From positions 310,001-374,000 of the forward strand of contig NZ_CP146003.1 in assembly GCF_038095975.1 (NCBI RefSeq): a stretch of DNA of 64,000 nucleotides, read 5' to 3'. Shown piece after piece: positions 19,538-29,624 of the stretch. This DNA is from Mesomycoplasma ovipneumoniae. Its GTDB lineage: Bacteria > Bacillota_I > Bacilli_A > Mycoplasmatales > Metamycoplasmataceae. The first letter of the stretch is position 1. Each line of letters opens with the position of its first letter. Made by a program: the position numbers and the translations under genes. The notes under the pieces were generated by a model that worked only from the letters and a program-made list of their open reading frames with translations, had not been told where the DNA came from and ran no database searches.

Positions 19538-20252
19538 TAGAAAATTGGAACTTTTAAAGGAAAAACAACGCTATAATTTGCCCTTAGAAGTTTCCAAACT
19601 TGAACTTTTAAAGTTAGAAATGAACTATCCAGTCCAAAAAATCATCGGATTTATCGAAATGGAAAATGTTCGAATTTTTCTGGATCAAAAAGTTTTTATT
19701 CCCCGTTATGAAACACAAGAATTACTGCAAAAAGTAAAAAAAGTCATAAAAAAAGACAGTTTTGTTCTTGATTTGTGTTGTGGTTCAGGATTTATTGGCC
19801 TTGCTCTTGCCAAATTTAGTGGCGCAAAAATCACTTTGGTTGATATTAGCGATGAGGCAATTTTGCAAACAAAACTAAACGCAAAATACAACAATTTAGA
19901 CGTAAGTGTTGTAAAATCCGACCTTTTTAGTAATATTATTGGCCAAAAATTTGATATTATTGTCTCAAATCCTCCCTATCTTAAAAGACAAAAACTTGAT
20001 GAGTCAGTTATTAATTTTGAACCTGAAGGTGCATTATTTTCTGAACCGGAGCCTTTTTCATTTTATCAAAAAATAATGTGCCAAATCGATAATTTTCTTA
20101 ATGATAAAGGTTGAATTTTTTTTGAAATTGACAAAGATAGTGTCAATTTTTTCAAAAAAAATTTCCCTGAGTTCAAAATTGAAAACGATATAAATCAAAA
20201 ACCAAGATTTGCCTATTGGCAAAAAAACTCAAATTATCCTATAAATTTATAG
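19524..20252 (+). CDS. prmC: peptide chain release factor N(5)-glutamine methyltransferase
   Basis: 242 residues. Methylates the Gln of the GGQ motif of RF1, using S-adenosylmethionine; being translationally coupled to its substrate gene prfA fits. SAM motif [15 protein letters not shown] is at residues 82-95 and the catalytic NPPY at 149-152. The short N-terminal domain ends in [10 protein letters not shown], where the usual RPETE is RYETQ. Its stop codon is inside the following terminator hairpin. Confidence 0.93.
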
Positions 20253-20267
20253 CATAATTTGAGTTTT
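20228..20267 (+). terminator. terminator overlapping the prmC stop
   Basis: CTCAAATTAT / ATAATTTGAG hairpin followed by TTTT. Confidence 0.65.
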
Positions 20268-20291
20268 GCAATTAAAAATTGAAAGGAAAAA

Positions 20292-21695
20292 ATGAAAATT
20301 AGAACACGCTATGCCCCTTCGCCAACCGGATTTTTGCACATTGGTGGATCTCGGACTGCGCTTATTAATTATCTTTTTGCAAAACATCACGGTGGTGATT
20401 TTATTTTACGAATCGAAGACACTGACACCCAAAGAAATATCAAAGACGGTGAGCGCTCTCAAATTGAAAATTTAGAATGACTTGGAATTTTACCAGACGA
20501 AAAACCTGGCACAATTTCAGAATATGGTCCATATCGTCAGTCAGAAAAAATTGACCGCTATCAAAAATTAGCCCAAGAACTGGTTCAAAAAGGCTTTGCC
20601 TATTATGCCTTTGACAATGCCAGCGAACTTGAAGAGCAAAAAAAAGAGCAAGAAAAACAAGGTATTTTTAGTTTTCGCTATGACAGAAACTGACTTAAAA
20701 TTTCTGAACAAGAGAAGCAAAAACGTATAGAAAATAACGAGTTTGTTATCAGATTTGCCGTTGATAAAAACAAAAATTATTGCTGAAATGATTTAGTTCG
20801 AGGAAAAATTTGCTTTGAAGGTTCGGCTATTAGTGATTGAGTTATTATAAAATCTGACGGGTTTCCAACATATAATTTTGCTGTTGTTGTTGATGATTAT
20901 GATATGAAAATCACTCATATTTTCCGCGGAGAAGAGCATATTTCCAACACTCCAAAACAAATTGCGCTTTATGAGGCCTTTTCATTTGAACAACCAGAAT
21001 TTGGTCACCTTACAATAATTACTGATAAAAATGGTAAAAAACTGTCAAAAAGAGACTCATCACTTTTCCAATTTATTGAGGACTATAAAAATCAAGGTTA
21101 TCATAGTCATGCTGTTTTTAATTTTTTAGCACTTTTAGGTTGAACTAGCGCTGATTCTCGCGAATTTTTTGAGCACGAAGAATTAATCAAAGCATTTGAT
21201 TTTAAGAGACTTTCAAAAGCACCTTCATATTTTGACACAGAAAAATTAAACTGGTTTTCAAAATCTTACATTTCAAAAATGGAAACAGACCAAATTTTAC
21301 CGCATTTAAATCTTGAAACAAACTCTGAATGAAATCGCTTTTTTGTTGAAACATTTCAAAAAAGTGCTGTAAAATACAGCGACTTTTTTGAAAATCTAGA
21401 TTTTTTCACAAAACCTCAAGACTTAATGAGTCAAAAAATAATCAATTTACTGGACCAATCAAATCAGCAACCAATTCAACTTTTTGCACAAAAAATTGAC
21501 TATAATGACTGACAATTTTCAAAAATTGAAAATTTAATTAAGGAAATTGGCCAAACCTTAAAAATAAAAGGTAAAAATTTATTGTTGCCTTTACGACTGG
21601 CAACAACATGAGCTGAATCTGGCCCTGAATTAGCAAGGGCAATTTGACTTTTAGGTCCGCAAATAATTCAAAAAAGGCTTAAAAAATGAAAGTAA
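20292..21695 (+). CDS. gltX: glutamate--tRNA ligase
   Basis: 467-residue class I aminoacyl-tRNA synthetase charging tRNA-Glu (in mollicutes of this group possibly also tRNA-Gln, later amidated). The HIGH-type motif is in [20 protein letters not shown], residues 7-26. [11 protein letters not shown] follows. The KMSKS equivalent is [10 protein letters not shown]. Several conserved Trp are TGA. An apparent TGA end at 21687 is read as Trp and the frame closes at TAA 21693, so the gene overlaps the next one by 10 bases. AAAGGAAAA precedes the ATG. Confidence 0.95.
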
Positions 21696-22090
21696 GATTT
21701 TCTCTTAGAACTATTATTGACGACCAAGACAAAAAAATGGTCGAATTTATCAACACAATTTACATTTCAAAGCAAATCATTAATAACACCGAAACTGATG
21801 TTTATGAAACACAAAATCCTGAAAATAACATGATGATAAGATTTGAAATTTTTGACAAAAATTTAACAGTATTTTCTGGCGAAAACACTTTATTTTTTGA
21901 ATTAAATAACTATGTTGAAAATATGTTTATTACTAATGGAATGGAACTTATAGTCAATACTCTTTTAACAAAATTAGAAATAAATTCAGAATTTATTAAG
22001 ATTGAATATGATCTTTTTCTCAAAAATAACGGCCCAGAAGATTCAAAAATTTCAACATATCTTACCACTTTGGAGTTTATAAATGATTAA
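21686..22090 (+). CDS. hypothetical protein, possible DUF1934/YwiB-like
   Basis: 134 residues, mostly alternating hydrophobic strands, without membrane segments. The last third (NTLLTKLEINSEFIKIEYD) resembles the YwiB/DUF1934 calycin-like barrel in pattern only. It overlaps gltX by 10 bases and trmL by 8, so the three genes are translationally coupled. No catalytic motif seen. Family guess is weak. Confidence 0.7.
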   Translation: MKVRFSLRTIIDDQDKKMVEFINTIYISKQIINNTETDVYETQNPENNMMIRFEIFDKNLTVFSGENTLFFELNNYVENMFITNGMELIVNTLLTKLEINSEFIKIEYDLFLKNNGPEDSKISTYLTTLEFIND

Positions 22091-22604
22091 CATTGTGCTA
22101 TTTCAGCCCGAAATAGGCCCAAATACAGGCAATATTATCCGTTCTTGCTTTGTTTTAAATATGAAATTGCATATAATAAAGCCTATTGCATTTGATCTAG
22201 ATCCAAAACACTTAAAACGGCCGGCTGCTGGAATTCTTTTGTCAGAAATTCAACATGAAATTCACAGTGACTGGCAAAATTTTGAAAAAAAATATAGCAC
22301 AAAAAATCTTTATTTTATAACCCGTTATGGCCAAAAAGTTTATTCGCAAATAGATTTTAAAACCGAATTTAACAATAATAATAGCGAGATTTTCCTCATT
22401 TTTGGCAGGGAATCAACCGGAATTCCAATTGAAATTCTAAAATCAAACAAGGAAAAATGCTTGCGAATTCCAATGTCACCTCATGCTAGATCGCTTAACT
22501 TGGCAAATTCTGTTGTTATTGTGGCATACGAAATTTATCGCCAACTTGATTTTAGCGGACTGTCTTGTTTTGAGGTTCAAAAAGGTAAAAATTATCTTGA
22601 CTAA
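22083..22604 (+). CDS. trmL: tRNA (cytidine/uridine-34 2'-O)-methyltransferase
   Basis: 173-residue SPOUT methyltransferase. It has the TrmL signature order: VLFQPEIGPNTGNIIRSC at residues 5-22 (motif 1), LIFGRESTGIP (motif 2) and RIPMSPHARSLNLANSV (motif 3, knotted SAM site). It modifies the wobble base of leucine tRNAs; two tRNA-Leu genes lie in this window. It is last in the gltX unit, followed by a terminator. Confidence 0.92.
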   Translation: MINIVLFQPEIGPNTGNIIRSCFVLNMKLHIIKPIAFDLDPKHLKRPAAGILLSEIQHEIHSDWQNFEKKYSTKNLYFITRYGQKVYSQIDFKTEFNNNNSEIFLIFGRESTGIPIEILKSNKEKCLRIPMSPHARSLNLANSVVIVAYEIYRQLDFSGLSCFEVQKGKNYLD

Positions 22605-22625
22605 TTGCTTTTCTTATTTCTTTTA

Positions 22626-22665
22626 AAAAAATTCTAAACCTTTTATCAAAAGTTTAGAATTTATT
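22626..22665 (+). terminator. terminator after trmL
   Basis: ATTCTAAAC / GTTTAGAAT hairpin with T-rich tail. Its right arm is also part of the direct repeat flanking the following element. Confidence 0.65.
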
Positions 22666-22786
22666 TGCATTTTATTATTTTTTACCGAGTTTGGCAGTTT
22701 GATGGCAAAAATTCACTTTTTATTGAATAAGAATATGTAAAAAGACCCGGATTTACGGGTATTTTTTGACCTAAAATCTTAATTTT

Positions 22787-23319
22787 CCCGAGTTTCCCAG
22801 TTTCATAAGGTAATTTTAAAAAAGCATCTGGTTTTAGGCAGTTTTTTAAGTTTTTTGGTAAAAGTTACTTACAATTTTTTTTAGCGATTTATTAAGATAT
22901 CAAAGTAAAAATCATACCTATTTCAAATATTCGGGTCACTAGGAACACCATCTCGATTTTTAAATGTTATTTGCTGATCTAAAGTGTTAAATTCAACCCT
23001 TTGCCTTAATTTTTGCAACATCGTTACTAAACCAACCTCAGTTAATTGATTGTTTTCAAATAACTTGTTTCAAATTTCACGTTTGAAATTTCCTTAAAAT
23101 ATTTAGGTTTTTTGCCAAACAATTTGTTTACTTCAATAAAACCATCTTTATTTTGTTTTTTCATAATCTATAATTATACCATAAAATTACTTAAAATGCT
23201 AGTAAATGCTAGTAATAAAAATTAAGATTTTAAAATCAAAAAACACTGATTTACGGGTGTTTTTTCATATTTATATTCACTAAAAAGTGAATTTTTGCCT
23301 TAAAACTGGGAAACTCGGG
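22787..23319 (-). mobile_element. internally deleted IS1634-type element
   Basis: Bounded by CCCGAGTTTCCCAGTTTCAT and AAAACTGGGAAACTCGGG. It is flanked by a perfect 44-bp direct repeat (22743-22786 and 23320-23363). IS1634 is known for unusually long, variable target duplications, so this fits. Only 533 bp remain of about 1.88 kb. Confidence 0.75.
22893..23163 (-). pseudogene. transposase remnant, internal deletions
   Basis: Minus strand starts ATGAAAAAACAAAATAAAGA. It fuses the first five codons of the transposase to the segment beginning DGFIEVNKLFGKKPKYFK, then jumps to FENNQLTEVGLVTMLQKLRQ and on to the C-terminus (VPSDPNIWNRYDFYFDILIN). All three DDE-containing blocks are missing and the frame is broken, so it is inactive. 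Confidence 0.8.
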
Positions 23320-23440
23320 AGACCCGGATTTACGGGTATTTTTTGACCTAAAATCTTAATTTTTATTATTTTGAAATTAATCTTTTGCAAAAAAAAAAAA
23401 AAATGTTTGGTCTAAGAAAAAATTATGTTATAATAAGTCT

Positions 23441-23701
23441 CACTAAGAATGAATTAATAAATTTTGATTTTGAATTAAGGGGGAATTGATTATGTTTTTT
23501 GTCTAAAAAAATCAAAAAATGCGACTTTTCCGTCATATTTTTAAATATGATGCAATGCCTTAAATTTAACCGTTTAGAAATCTATAAATTTATGGCTTTT
23601 GTTTATTGTTCTTTCAAAACTTCACATATTTTTTTAGGCTCAATTTAAATAAAAACGAGTTTTCTATTTGCATTGAGTTTAAATAGTAGTTGTATTTTTT
23701 T
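23441..23701 (+). ncRNA. candidate structured RNA, copy 4
   Basis: TATAAT at 23429-23434; AAGGGGGAATTGATT and micro-ORF ATG TTT TTT GTC TAA. Hairpin 1 here is CGTCATATT/AATATGATG, with a C-G pair where copy 1 has T-A. Hairpin 3 is CTCAATTTAAATA/TATTTGCATTGAG. T-run end. Confidence 0.58.
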
Positions 23702-23830
23702 ATGATTTTGTTGTTTTATCCGTAAATTGATTTTTGCCAGTGTTTTAAAATAGGTAATTAACTTTTGCCAAAAATTTAGAATTTATCACCATTTTTTTTT
23801 TATTTTTTAATTTAAAAAATAAAAAAAAAA

Positions 23831-23905
23831 TGGCAGAGGTGACAGGAGTCGAACCCGCAACATACGGGGTTGAAGCCCGTTGTTCTACCATTGAACTACA
23901 CCTCT
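23831..23905 (-). tRNA. tRNA-Trp (UCA), decodes UGA
   Basis: Acceptor AGAGGTG/CACCTCT, anticodon stem ACGGG/CCCGT with loop CTTCAAC giving anticodon TCA, encoded GCCA. This is the tRNA that makes UGA a tryptophan codon and justifies reading TGA through all genes here. -10 box at 23917-23922 on the minus strand. Confidence 0.96.
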
Positions 23906-23959
23906 AGGCCGATTTAATTATACCACATTTTTAAAAAATAATATATTATTTTATTAAGT

Positions 23960-24565
23960 ATGAATACAAAAAATATTAAAAATATGAAAATGAGAGATTT
24001 TTTAACACTTTTATGGTTTGTGGTAAAAATTTCTTTAATTTCTTTTGGCGGAGGAAATTCTTTAATGCCTATTATTTTTAGTCAGGCAGTTGTCAAAAAA
24101 GGATGAATTTCAAAAAGTGATTTTGATCAAGGTTTAATTTTGACCAATTTGCTCCCCGGACCTTCATCACTTCAAATGATGGCATTAGTTTGTATTAAAA
24201 AATTAGGCGCTTTTTGGGGTGTTATAGCAACAGTTTTGGGAATTTTCCCGCATATTTTATTATTTTTTACTTTATTTATTTTAGTAAAAAATTTACCTTC
24301 AAGATATTTAGTCACTTTTAACCTAGCAATTTTTTCAACAATTATCGGAATTTTACTTGGATTTTGTTATATTTATTGAAAAAAAGACAAAAATTCAATG
24401 AATAAATTAGTTTATTACACCGTTTTACTATTAAGTTTTGCATATTCTTTGTTTGTTCCAAGCCCGTATAATTTAGCGATTGTCCCAATTTTAGTAATTA
24501 TCTTTATATATTCAGTTTTATTTTTGTTTAAAAAATGAAAGAAAAAACGTGATTTTACTAATTAG
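23960..24565 (+). CDS. chromate-transporter family protein, first half-size subunit
   Basis: 201 residues, about six membrane helices. It carries the CHR-family N-terminal signature: SFGGGNSLMPIIF near residues 28-40 and the LLPGPSSLQMM motif near residue 66. Short-chain CHR proteins work as pairs, and the second half begins inside this gene's end (16-base overlap). In mycoplasmas the true substrate is unknown; chromate export is only the family name. Confidence 0.83.
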
Positions 24566-25199
24566 TTTAACAATTTTGGGGCTAGCGGTTATTAGTTTAA
24601 TTGTCTTTGGTGGCGGGCAAGTTTTTATGCCTGTTTTTAATTGGTTTTGATTACAACTTGGAGAGCTAGGTCTTGAAATTGATCAAGAAAAAATTAACCA
24701 AATTTTCACTGTCGCAAATTCAACACCAGGTGTTTTTTCAATTAAATTGGCGGCAGTTACTGGATTTTTAATTGCAGATTTTGGAGTTTTAGGTTGATTT
24801 CTTTCATTTATTTTTTTAATGGCATTTATATTACCGGCAATTTTTTTAGTTGTAATTTGATTAAAGGCTTTAAATAGAGTTTCACAAAAAAATGGCTCAA
24901 ATTTTATAAAAAAAGCTCAAATTTTTCGACCAGCAATTATTGGAATCATTTTAGCGCTTGCTTTTCAACTTTTTATCAATTTAGTGCTTGTAAATTATGC
25001 TTTTAATTCTAATAATGGATATTTTGTCACAAAAGAAGTAAGTGATTTTATAAGCGGTTGAAGACTTTGAATTTTTATTTTATTTGCAATTTTTTGATCT
25101 ATAACAGTTTTTATTTTGTATTTACGGAAGGTGAATGTTTTTCTGTTAATTATTATCGGAGTTTCACTTTCACTTATTAGTTTACAACCTTGACTTTAG
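24549..25199 (+). CDS. chromate-transporter family protein, second half-size subunit
   Basis: 216 residues with about six helices. FGGGQVFMPVF and ANSTPGVFSIKLAAVTGF are the paired CHR motifs (G-G-G-x-V-F-M-P and the PGxxS-type segment). GTG at 24549 is the first usable start in frame and overlaps the preceding gene, indicating coupled translation of the two subunits. It ends 8 bases before the nuclease gene. Confidence 0.82.
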
Positions 25200-25206
25200 G
25201 ACAAAT

Positions 25207-26040
25207 ATGTATACAAATCGTAAATTTTATAATAAAAAAGAATATTTTATTGACCATGAAAAACGGGTTTTAATTCTTAATCCTGCTTTTCATGAAAAAT
25301 TACTTAACAAAAAGTTCGGTTTTAATACCGGTTTTAAAAAAATTGGTGGAACTTTAATTGGGGAAGTGCTCGGACTTGATAGTTTTAGCTCCCCTTTTCG
25401 AGCTTTTGTCAAAATTTCAAAATTGGATATGCCAATTTTAGACACTAAATATATTGATGCCGGAGTTGCAATTGAACCTCTTGTCATCAAAGCCATTTCT
25501 GAAAAATTAAACCTAGAAATTGAAACTTTTCCTCCCGAAAAATATAATTATGATTATTTTAGTAATGATCCAATTATTGGCGGAATTCCTGATGGTTTTA
25601 TCAAAAAAACTAATATAATAATCGAAATTAAAACAACCGGTCTGAAAAATTTTGAAAGGTGAGGCAAAAAAGGGGAAAATTTACCGCAAAAATACATAAA
25701 ACAAGCCCAATTATATGCATTTTTAAAAAATGCTGAAAAATATGCGATTGTAGCAACATTTTTAGAGGAAGATGACTACGAAAATCCCAAAGAATTTCCT
25801 ATAAAAAAAAGACATATAAAATCTTATTCTTTTGATGTTAATAAATCTCAAGTTATGGATGATATACAAAAAATTAAAAAATGGTATAATTTTTATACAA
25901 AGTTAGGTATTTCGCCTAGTTTTGACCCTATAGTTGATGCTCAAATTCTTGAGTATTTAAGTTGTGAAAATGAACAAGAGTGAAAACAACTTTGAGAAAA
26001 ATGAACAAATTCAATATCTAAACTAGACAAAAAAATATAA
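25207..26040 (+). CDS. PD-(D/E)XK-type nuclease (mycoplasma YqaJ-like)
   Basis: 277 residues. IIGGIPDGFIKKTNIIIEIKTTG (motif core PDGF ... IIEIKTTG, about residues 123-145) gives Asp and Glu-x-Lys of a PD-(D/E)XK nuclease. AGVAIEPLVIKAI resembles the upstream helix with its Glu. The GKKGENLPQKYIKQAQLYAF segment matches the conserved Gln-Tyr region of YqaJ/lambda-exonuclease-like proteins. A DNA recombination or repair role is likely but not shown. ATG follows AGGACAAAT. The Hsp33 gene starts 3 bases later. Confidence 0.75.
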
Positions 26041-26042
26041 TC

Positions 26043-27281
26043 ATGTCATCATATTCGAAAATTTATTTGCACAAACATATTCTAATAGTTGTCTCAGAAA
26101 TGACTGAAATTGTTAATAAAGCGATTAATATTCACAAGTTAAGCAATATTAGTTCGCTTATTTTAGCAAGTTTTATTAATGTTTTTGGTCCACTTCCAGC
26201 TTTGATTAAAGAAAAAACAGCTGGATTTTCTGTTAAAATTAATTCTGAAACTGTTGAATCTTTAGTTCTTGAAACAAATAAGAAAGGCCAAATTCGAGCT
26301 AGTTTTTCAGCTAATGATTTTGAAATTCCGGCTCATGTTTTCAAAAATTACAACACAAACCTACTTGTAAGTTCATATATTGGAACTTCTGGTTTTTTGA
26401 AAATTAACCAATTTACAAAAAAAACTAATTATTCAGGTCAAGTTAAGCTTCAGAAAGGTGATTTTATAAGTGATTTAGCGTATTATTTTCACCAATCTCA
26501 GCAAATTAATTCAGTAGTAAAAAATTTAATTGAACTTGATGAAAATTCAAAAATAACAAAAGCCCAATCCTTAATTATTCAACTTTTGCCTAATCATTTT
26601 GAAGAAGAACTACAAGAGGTAGAAGGCTGACTAGAAAATGAAAAAATGACGGATTTCATGAGCTTTTTTTCAAGTTTTAATCAGGTTGACTTCCAAAATT
26701 GGGATTATATTTGTAACTGTAAAAAAGCAAATTTTGAAGCAAATTTGAAACTTTTAAGCCAAGAAGATGTTGATTTTTTAATTGAAAAATATAAAAAAAT
26801 TGAATTTAAATGCAATTTTTGCTCAATTAGCAAAAAATTTAATAAAAAGGACTGATTAATGGCCAATAAACCATTTAGCATTGCCACAGTTGAATCCTTA
26901 ACTGGAGGCGCACTTGCTGCTGAAATTGTAAAAAAGCCCGGTGCAAGTAAATTTTTTGCCGGCGGAGTTGTTTGTTATCAAAATGAAATTAAGGAAAAAA
27001 TTGGTATTGACACAAAAAATGGTGTAACTAATGCCGAAACAGCCCTAAAAATGGCTAAATACGGTCTTGATTTTTTTCAAACTAAATATGCAATAGCTTT
27101 AACCGGAAATGCTGGTCCTACAGTTCAAGATGGCAAGCTCGGACAAGTATTTATTGCCATTAATGATGAAGTCTGAGAATTAAATTTTACCGGAAGTAGA
27201 TCTGAAATTATACAAGCAAGTTTAGATTTTGCCATTGAAAAAATAAAAGAAATTTCAAAAAACAGCATAAAAATTTTTTAA
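26043..27281 (+). CDS. hslO: Hsp33 chaperone reading in frame into a CinA C-terminal domain
   Basis: Residues 1-272 are redox chaperone Hsp33. Zinc cysteines are C224/C226 (CNC) and C257/C260 (CNFC), the classical CxC-CxxC switch. GTSGFLKI and YSGQVKLQKGDF are family motifs. No TAA/TAG follows: the frame continues GAC-TGA(Trp)-TTA-ATG into a CinA amidohydrolase domain (residues 273-412, ATVESLTGGALAAEIV and ALTGNAGPT). In code 4 this is one 412-residue frame. An AAAAGGA just before the internal ATG means CinA could also be started separately. Neither protein is normally fused to the other. Confidence 0.8.
26859..27281 (+). CDS. CinA C-terminal (nicotinamide-nucleotide amidohydrolase-type) domain, alternative separate start
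   Basis: 140 residues from an internal ATG with AAAAGGA eight bases upstream, matching stand-alone CinA-C/PncC proteins (about 150). Motifs: VESLTGGALAAEI, GASKFFAGGVVCYQNEIKE and ALTGNAGPTVQDGKLGQVFI. The family deamidates nicotinamide mononucleotide in pyridine-nucleotide recycling. Listed separately because independent translation is as plausible as the Hsp33 fusion. Confidence 0.65.
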
Positions 27282-27298
27282 ATTTTGCAATAATAAAT

Positions 27299-27304
27299 TA
27301 TAAT
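27299..27304 (+). promoter_or_regulatory. -10 box of the tig leader
   Basis: TATAAT in the gap after CinA, about 190 bases before the tig start. Confidence 0.5.
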
Positions 27305-27310
27305 TTAAGT

Positions 27311-27415
27311 AAAAATAAAAACCTAGATAATAATAAAATATTAGCCTTAGTTTTTAAATAAATAGATTTGTCTAAAAATCTAGGAGAAAAAGCTAAGTTT
27401 TTTATTATTTTTTTT
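27311..27415 (+). ncRNA. candidate structured leader or attenuator upstream of tig
   Basis: CCTAGAT near 27332 can pair with ATCTAGG near 27378. CTTAGTTTTT can pair with AAAAAGCTAAG just before TTTTTTATT. The two pairings interleave, so they would be mutually exclusive or form a pseudoknot. The second is a rho-independent terminator. I know no matching RNA family; structure and function are inference. Confidence 0.4.
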
Positions 27416-27495
27416 AAATTTTAAACAAATTTATATAATTTAAATTATAATTAGTTTTATTTTATTTTTATATAACAATTTAAGGATTATTATTA

Positions 27496-28869
27496 ATGAT
27501 AACACGTGAATTTTTACCTAATAGTGCCGAACTTAAAATTAAGTTAGTAGCTGATCCGCAAAAATGAGTTGAATATTACGATAAAGCTGAAAAAAGACAA
27601 GTTGCAAAAGTTTCATTACGCGGTTTTAGAAAAGGGAAAGTGCCATTAGAAAAAGCCCGCCCATTTTTAAATCCACAGGCAGTTTTCGAATTAGCGCTTA
27701 GAATGTACTTACCTGAACTTGAAAAACAAGCTTTTTCTAATGTAATGGATAGCGACAATGTTATTGAATCACCAGTCTTTAATATTGTTCAAATGGACAA
27801 AAACACCTTAGAAATCGAGTTTCTCTACCCTGTTTATCCTGAAATTAAGCTTCCTGAATATCAAAATCTTAAGACAAAATACGCTGTAAAACAAGTGACA
27901 AAAGATGACATTGAACACCAAAAACAAAAACTTTTAGAATCAAAAGGAAAATTTGTTAATGTAAATCGTCCTGTAAAAATGGGAGATATTATTAATTTTG
28001 ATTTTAAAGGATTTATTGATGATGAACCTTTTGAAGGTGGAGAAGCACAAGACTTTGAGCTTCGAATCGGTTCAAATAGCTTTATTTCTGGTTTTGAAGA
28101 ACAACTAGTTGGGTTAGAAATTGAAAAAGAAGCCGATATTCATGTGGTTTTCCCTGAAGATTACCATGTTCCAGCTTATGCAAGTAAAAAGGCAAGATTT
28201 CATGTAAAAATCAACAGAATCAAAGAAAGTCAGCCTGCTAAATTGACTAATGATTTTGTTGCTTCATTAAAAATTCCAAATGTTGAAACAATTAGCCAAT
28301 TGGAAGTTTATCTTGAAGATCTTACAAAACGTGAAAATGTTGAAAAAGCACGAATTGAGTTTCAAAAAAATGCACTTGTCGAAATTGTTGACCAAGTTGA
28401 AATTCCACTTGCAACTAAATTAGTTAATGCTGAAGTTAGTCGTTTAAATGAAACTTTTAATTCAACTTTAAAACAACAAGGATTTACTCTTGAGGAATAT
28501 TGCCGAATTACAAAATTCACTGAGCAAGATATTCATAATCAACTTGATGCTGAAGCAAGAAAATTACTTAAAAATTCCTTTATTTTTGCCGAAATTGCAA
28601 AACTTGAGGGATTAGTTCCAACCCAGCAAGATTATGACGAGCAAATTGCCTTGTTGTCAAAATTCACAGGTAAATCTGTCGAAGAATTAAACGAAACAAT
28701 CCCTCACAGCGAAATTCAAATTAACATAACAAACAAAAAAGTTGTTGACAAGTTAATTGAATATAACAGCGAAAAAGCTGAAGAAAAAACACAAGAAAAA
28801 ACTGAAACAACAGAGAAACAAAATGAAGCTAATGAAGAAGTAAATAAAAATAAGGATGGTGAATCATAG
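27496..28869 (+). CDS. tig: trigger factor
   Basis: 457-residue ribosome-bound chaperone and peptidyl-prolyl isomerase. The ribosome-docking signature is [11 protein letters not shown] (residues 40-50). The FKBP-type domain spans about 150-240 ([40 protein letters not shown]). The C-terminal helical arms follow, and the tail after residue 430 is a Glu/Lys-rich stretch. Start chosen at ATG 27496 behind AAGGATTATT. A structured leader precedes it. Confidence 0.93.
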
Positions 28870-28917
28870 AAAAAGACCAAAAATTAAAATTTAATTTACA
28901 AATTTATGGAGGCATAA

Positions 28918-29382
28918 GTGAGTAAAATCGGAAGATTTGTATCGACAGTCTTGGCTGTTATTGTTGGGAATATTCTCCTATTTGCAATAATAATTGCTAC
29001 TTTATACTTTTTATTTAAAAAGCAAATTGAAAATTTCGAAATTGATAAAATCAAGGCGTCATTTGAAGAATTTCAAAAAACATTTTCTAAATTGGACTCA
29101 GCACAAATTAAAAAGTTTCAAGAAGGTTTTGATAAGCTTGCAAATTTAGATCTAGATTCGCTTAAAACACAAATTGATGCATTAAAAGATATGCCAGAAA
29201 AATTGCAAAAAGCACTAAAATCTGTTGAAGAACTTTCAAAAGCATTACAAACTATAAAAGCCGCGCAACCAGCAACCGTTGCTACAACCAACAGCGCCGT
29301 TGTTTCTCAAGCAGTGATGAATCTAGGATCAAGTCCAAGTTTATTTAATTTTTTAAATGTTGCTCCTTTTATTAAAATTTAA
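28918..29382 (+). CDS. small membrane-anchored coiled-coil protein, unknown
   Basis: 154 residues starting at GTG behind a perfect GGAGG. One N-terminal transmembrane helix (residues 10-32) is followed by a charged, heptad-like coiled coil (35-112) and an Ala/Val/Ser-rich tail. The topology resembles a membrane-tethered spacer or scaffold. No family recognised. It follows tig and ends before a strong terminator. Confidence 0.75.
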   Translation: MSKIGRFVSTVLAVIVGNILLFAIIIATLYFLFKKQIENFEIDKIKASFEEFQKTFSKLDSAQIKKFQEGFDKLANLDLDSLKTQIDALKDMPEKLQKALKSVEELSKALQTIKAAQPATVATTNSAVVSQAVMNLGSSPSLFNFLNVAPFIKI

Positions 29383-29414
29383 TTTAAAAATCATTTATTC
29401 AATTAAATTTTAAA

Positions 29415-29451
29415 TGCAATAAAAAACTACCAATCGGTAGTTTTTTATTGC
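29415..29451. terminator. terminator after the coiled-coil protein gene
   Basis: GCAATAAAAAACTACC / GGTAGTTTTTTATTGC, four-base loop, perfect stem. Confidence 0.85.
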
Positions 29452-29610
29452 AATTTTTTAATAACTTTCCCTGAGTTTCCAAGTTTGATGGCAAAAATTC
29501 ACTTTTTATTGAATACAATATGCAAAAATCCCATAAATCGTTGTTTTTTTGATTGTAAAACCTTAATTTTTATTAATTACAATTAATTACTAATTTAAAG
29601 TATTATATGG

Positions 29611-29616
29611 TATAAT
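29611..29616 (+). promoter_or_regulatory. transposase promoter, nearly leaderless
   Basis: ATGGTATAAT ends only 8 bases before the transposase ATG, so the mRNA would start at or next to the start codon. Confidence 0.6.
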
Positions 29617-29624
29617 TATACACT

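Larger units (their letters stand above)
22684..23774 (+). mobile_element. non-coding IS1634-derived element, copy 4, interrupted by an IS remnant
   Basis: Left end ACCGAGTTTGGCAGTTTGATGG at 22684. The element is split at 22786 by a deleted IS (22787-23319) and resumes at 23320 with the A-tract (15 A), promoter and RNA region. Imperfect direct repeats with TTTAGAATTTAT lie outside at 22653-22683 and 23775-23805. Order of events: the element inserted first, then the IS inserted into it. Confidence 0.6.

Noticed and set aside
27311..27415. PreQ1-type riboswitch upstream of tig
   Set aside because: A-rich tail and CTAAG looked similar, but the conserved core is missing and the organism has no queuosine genes in view.
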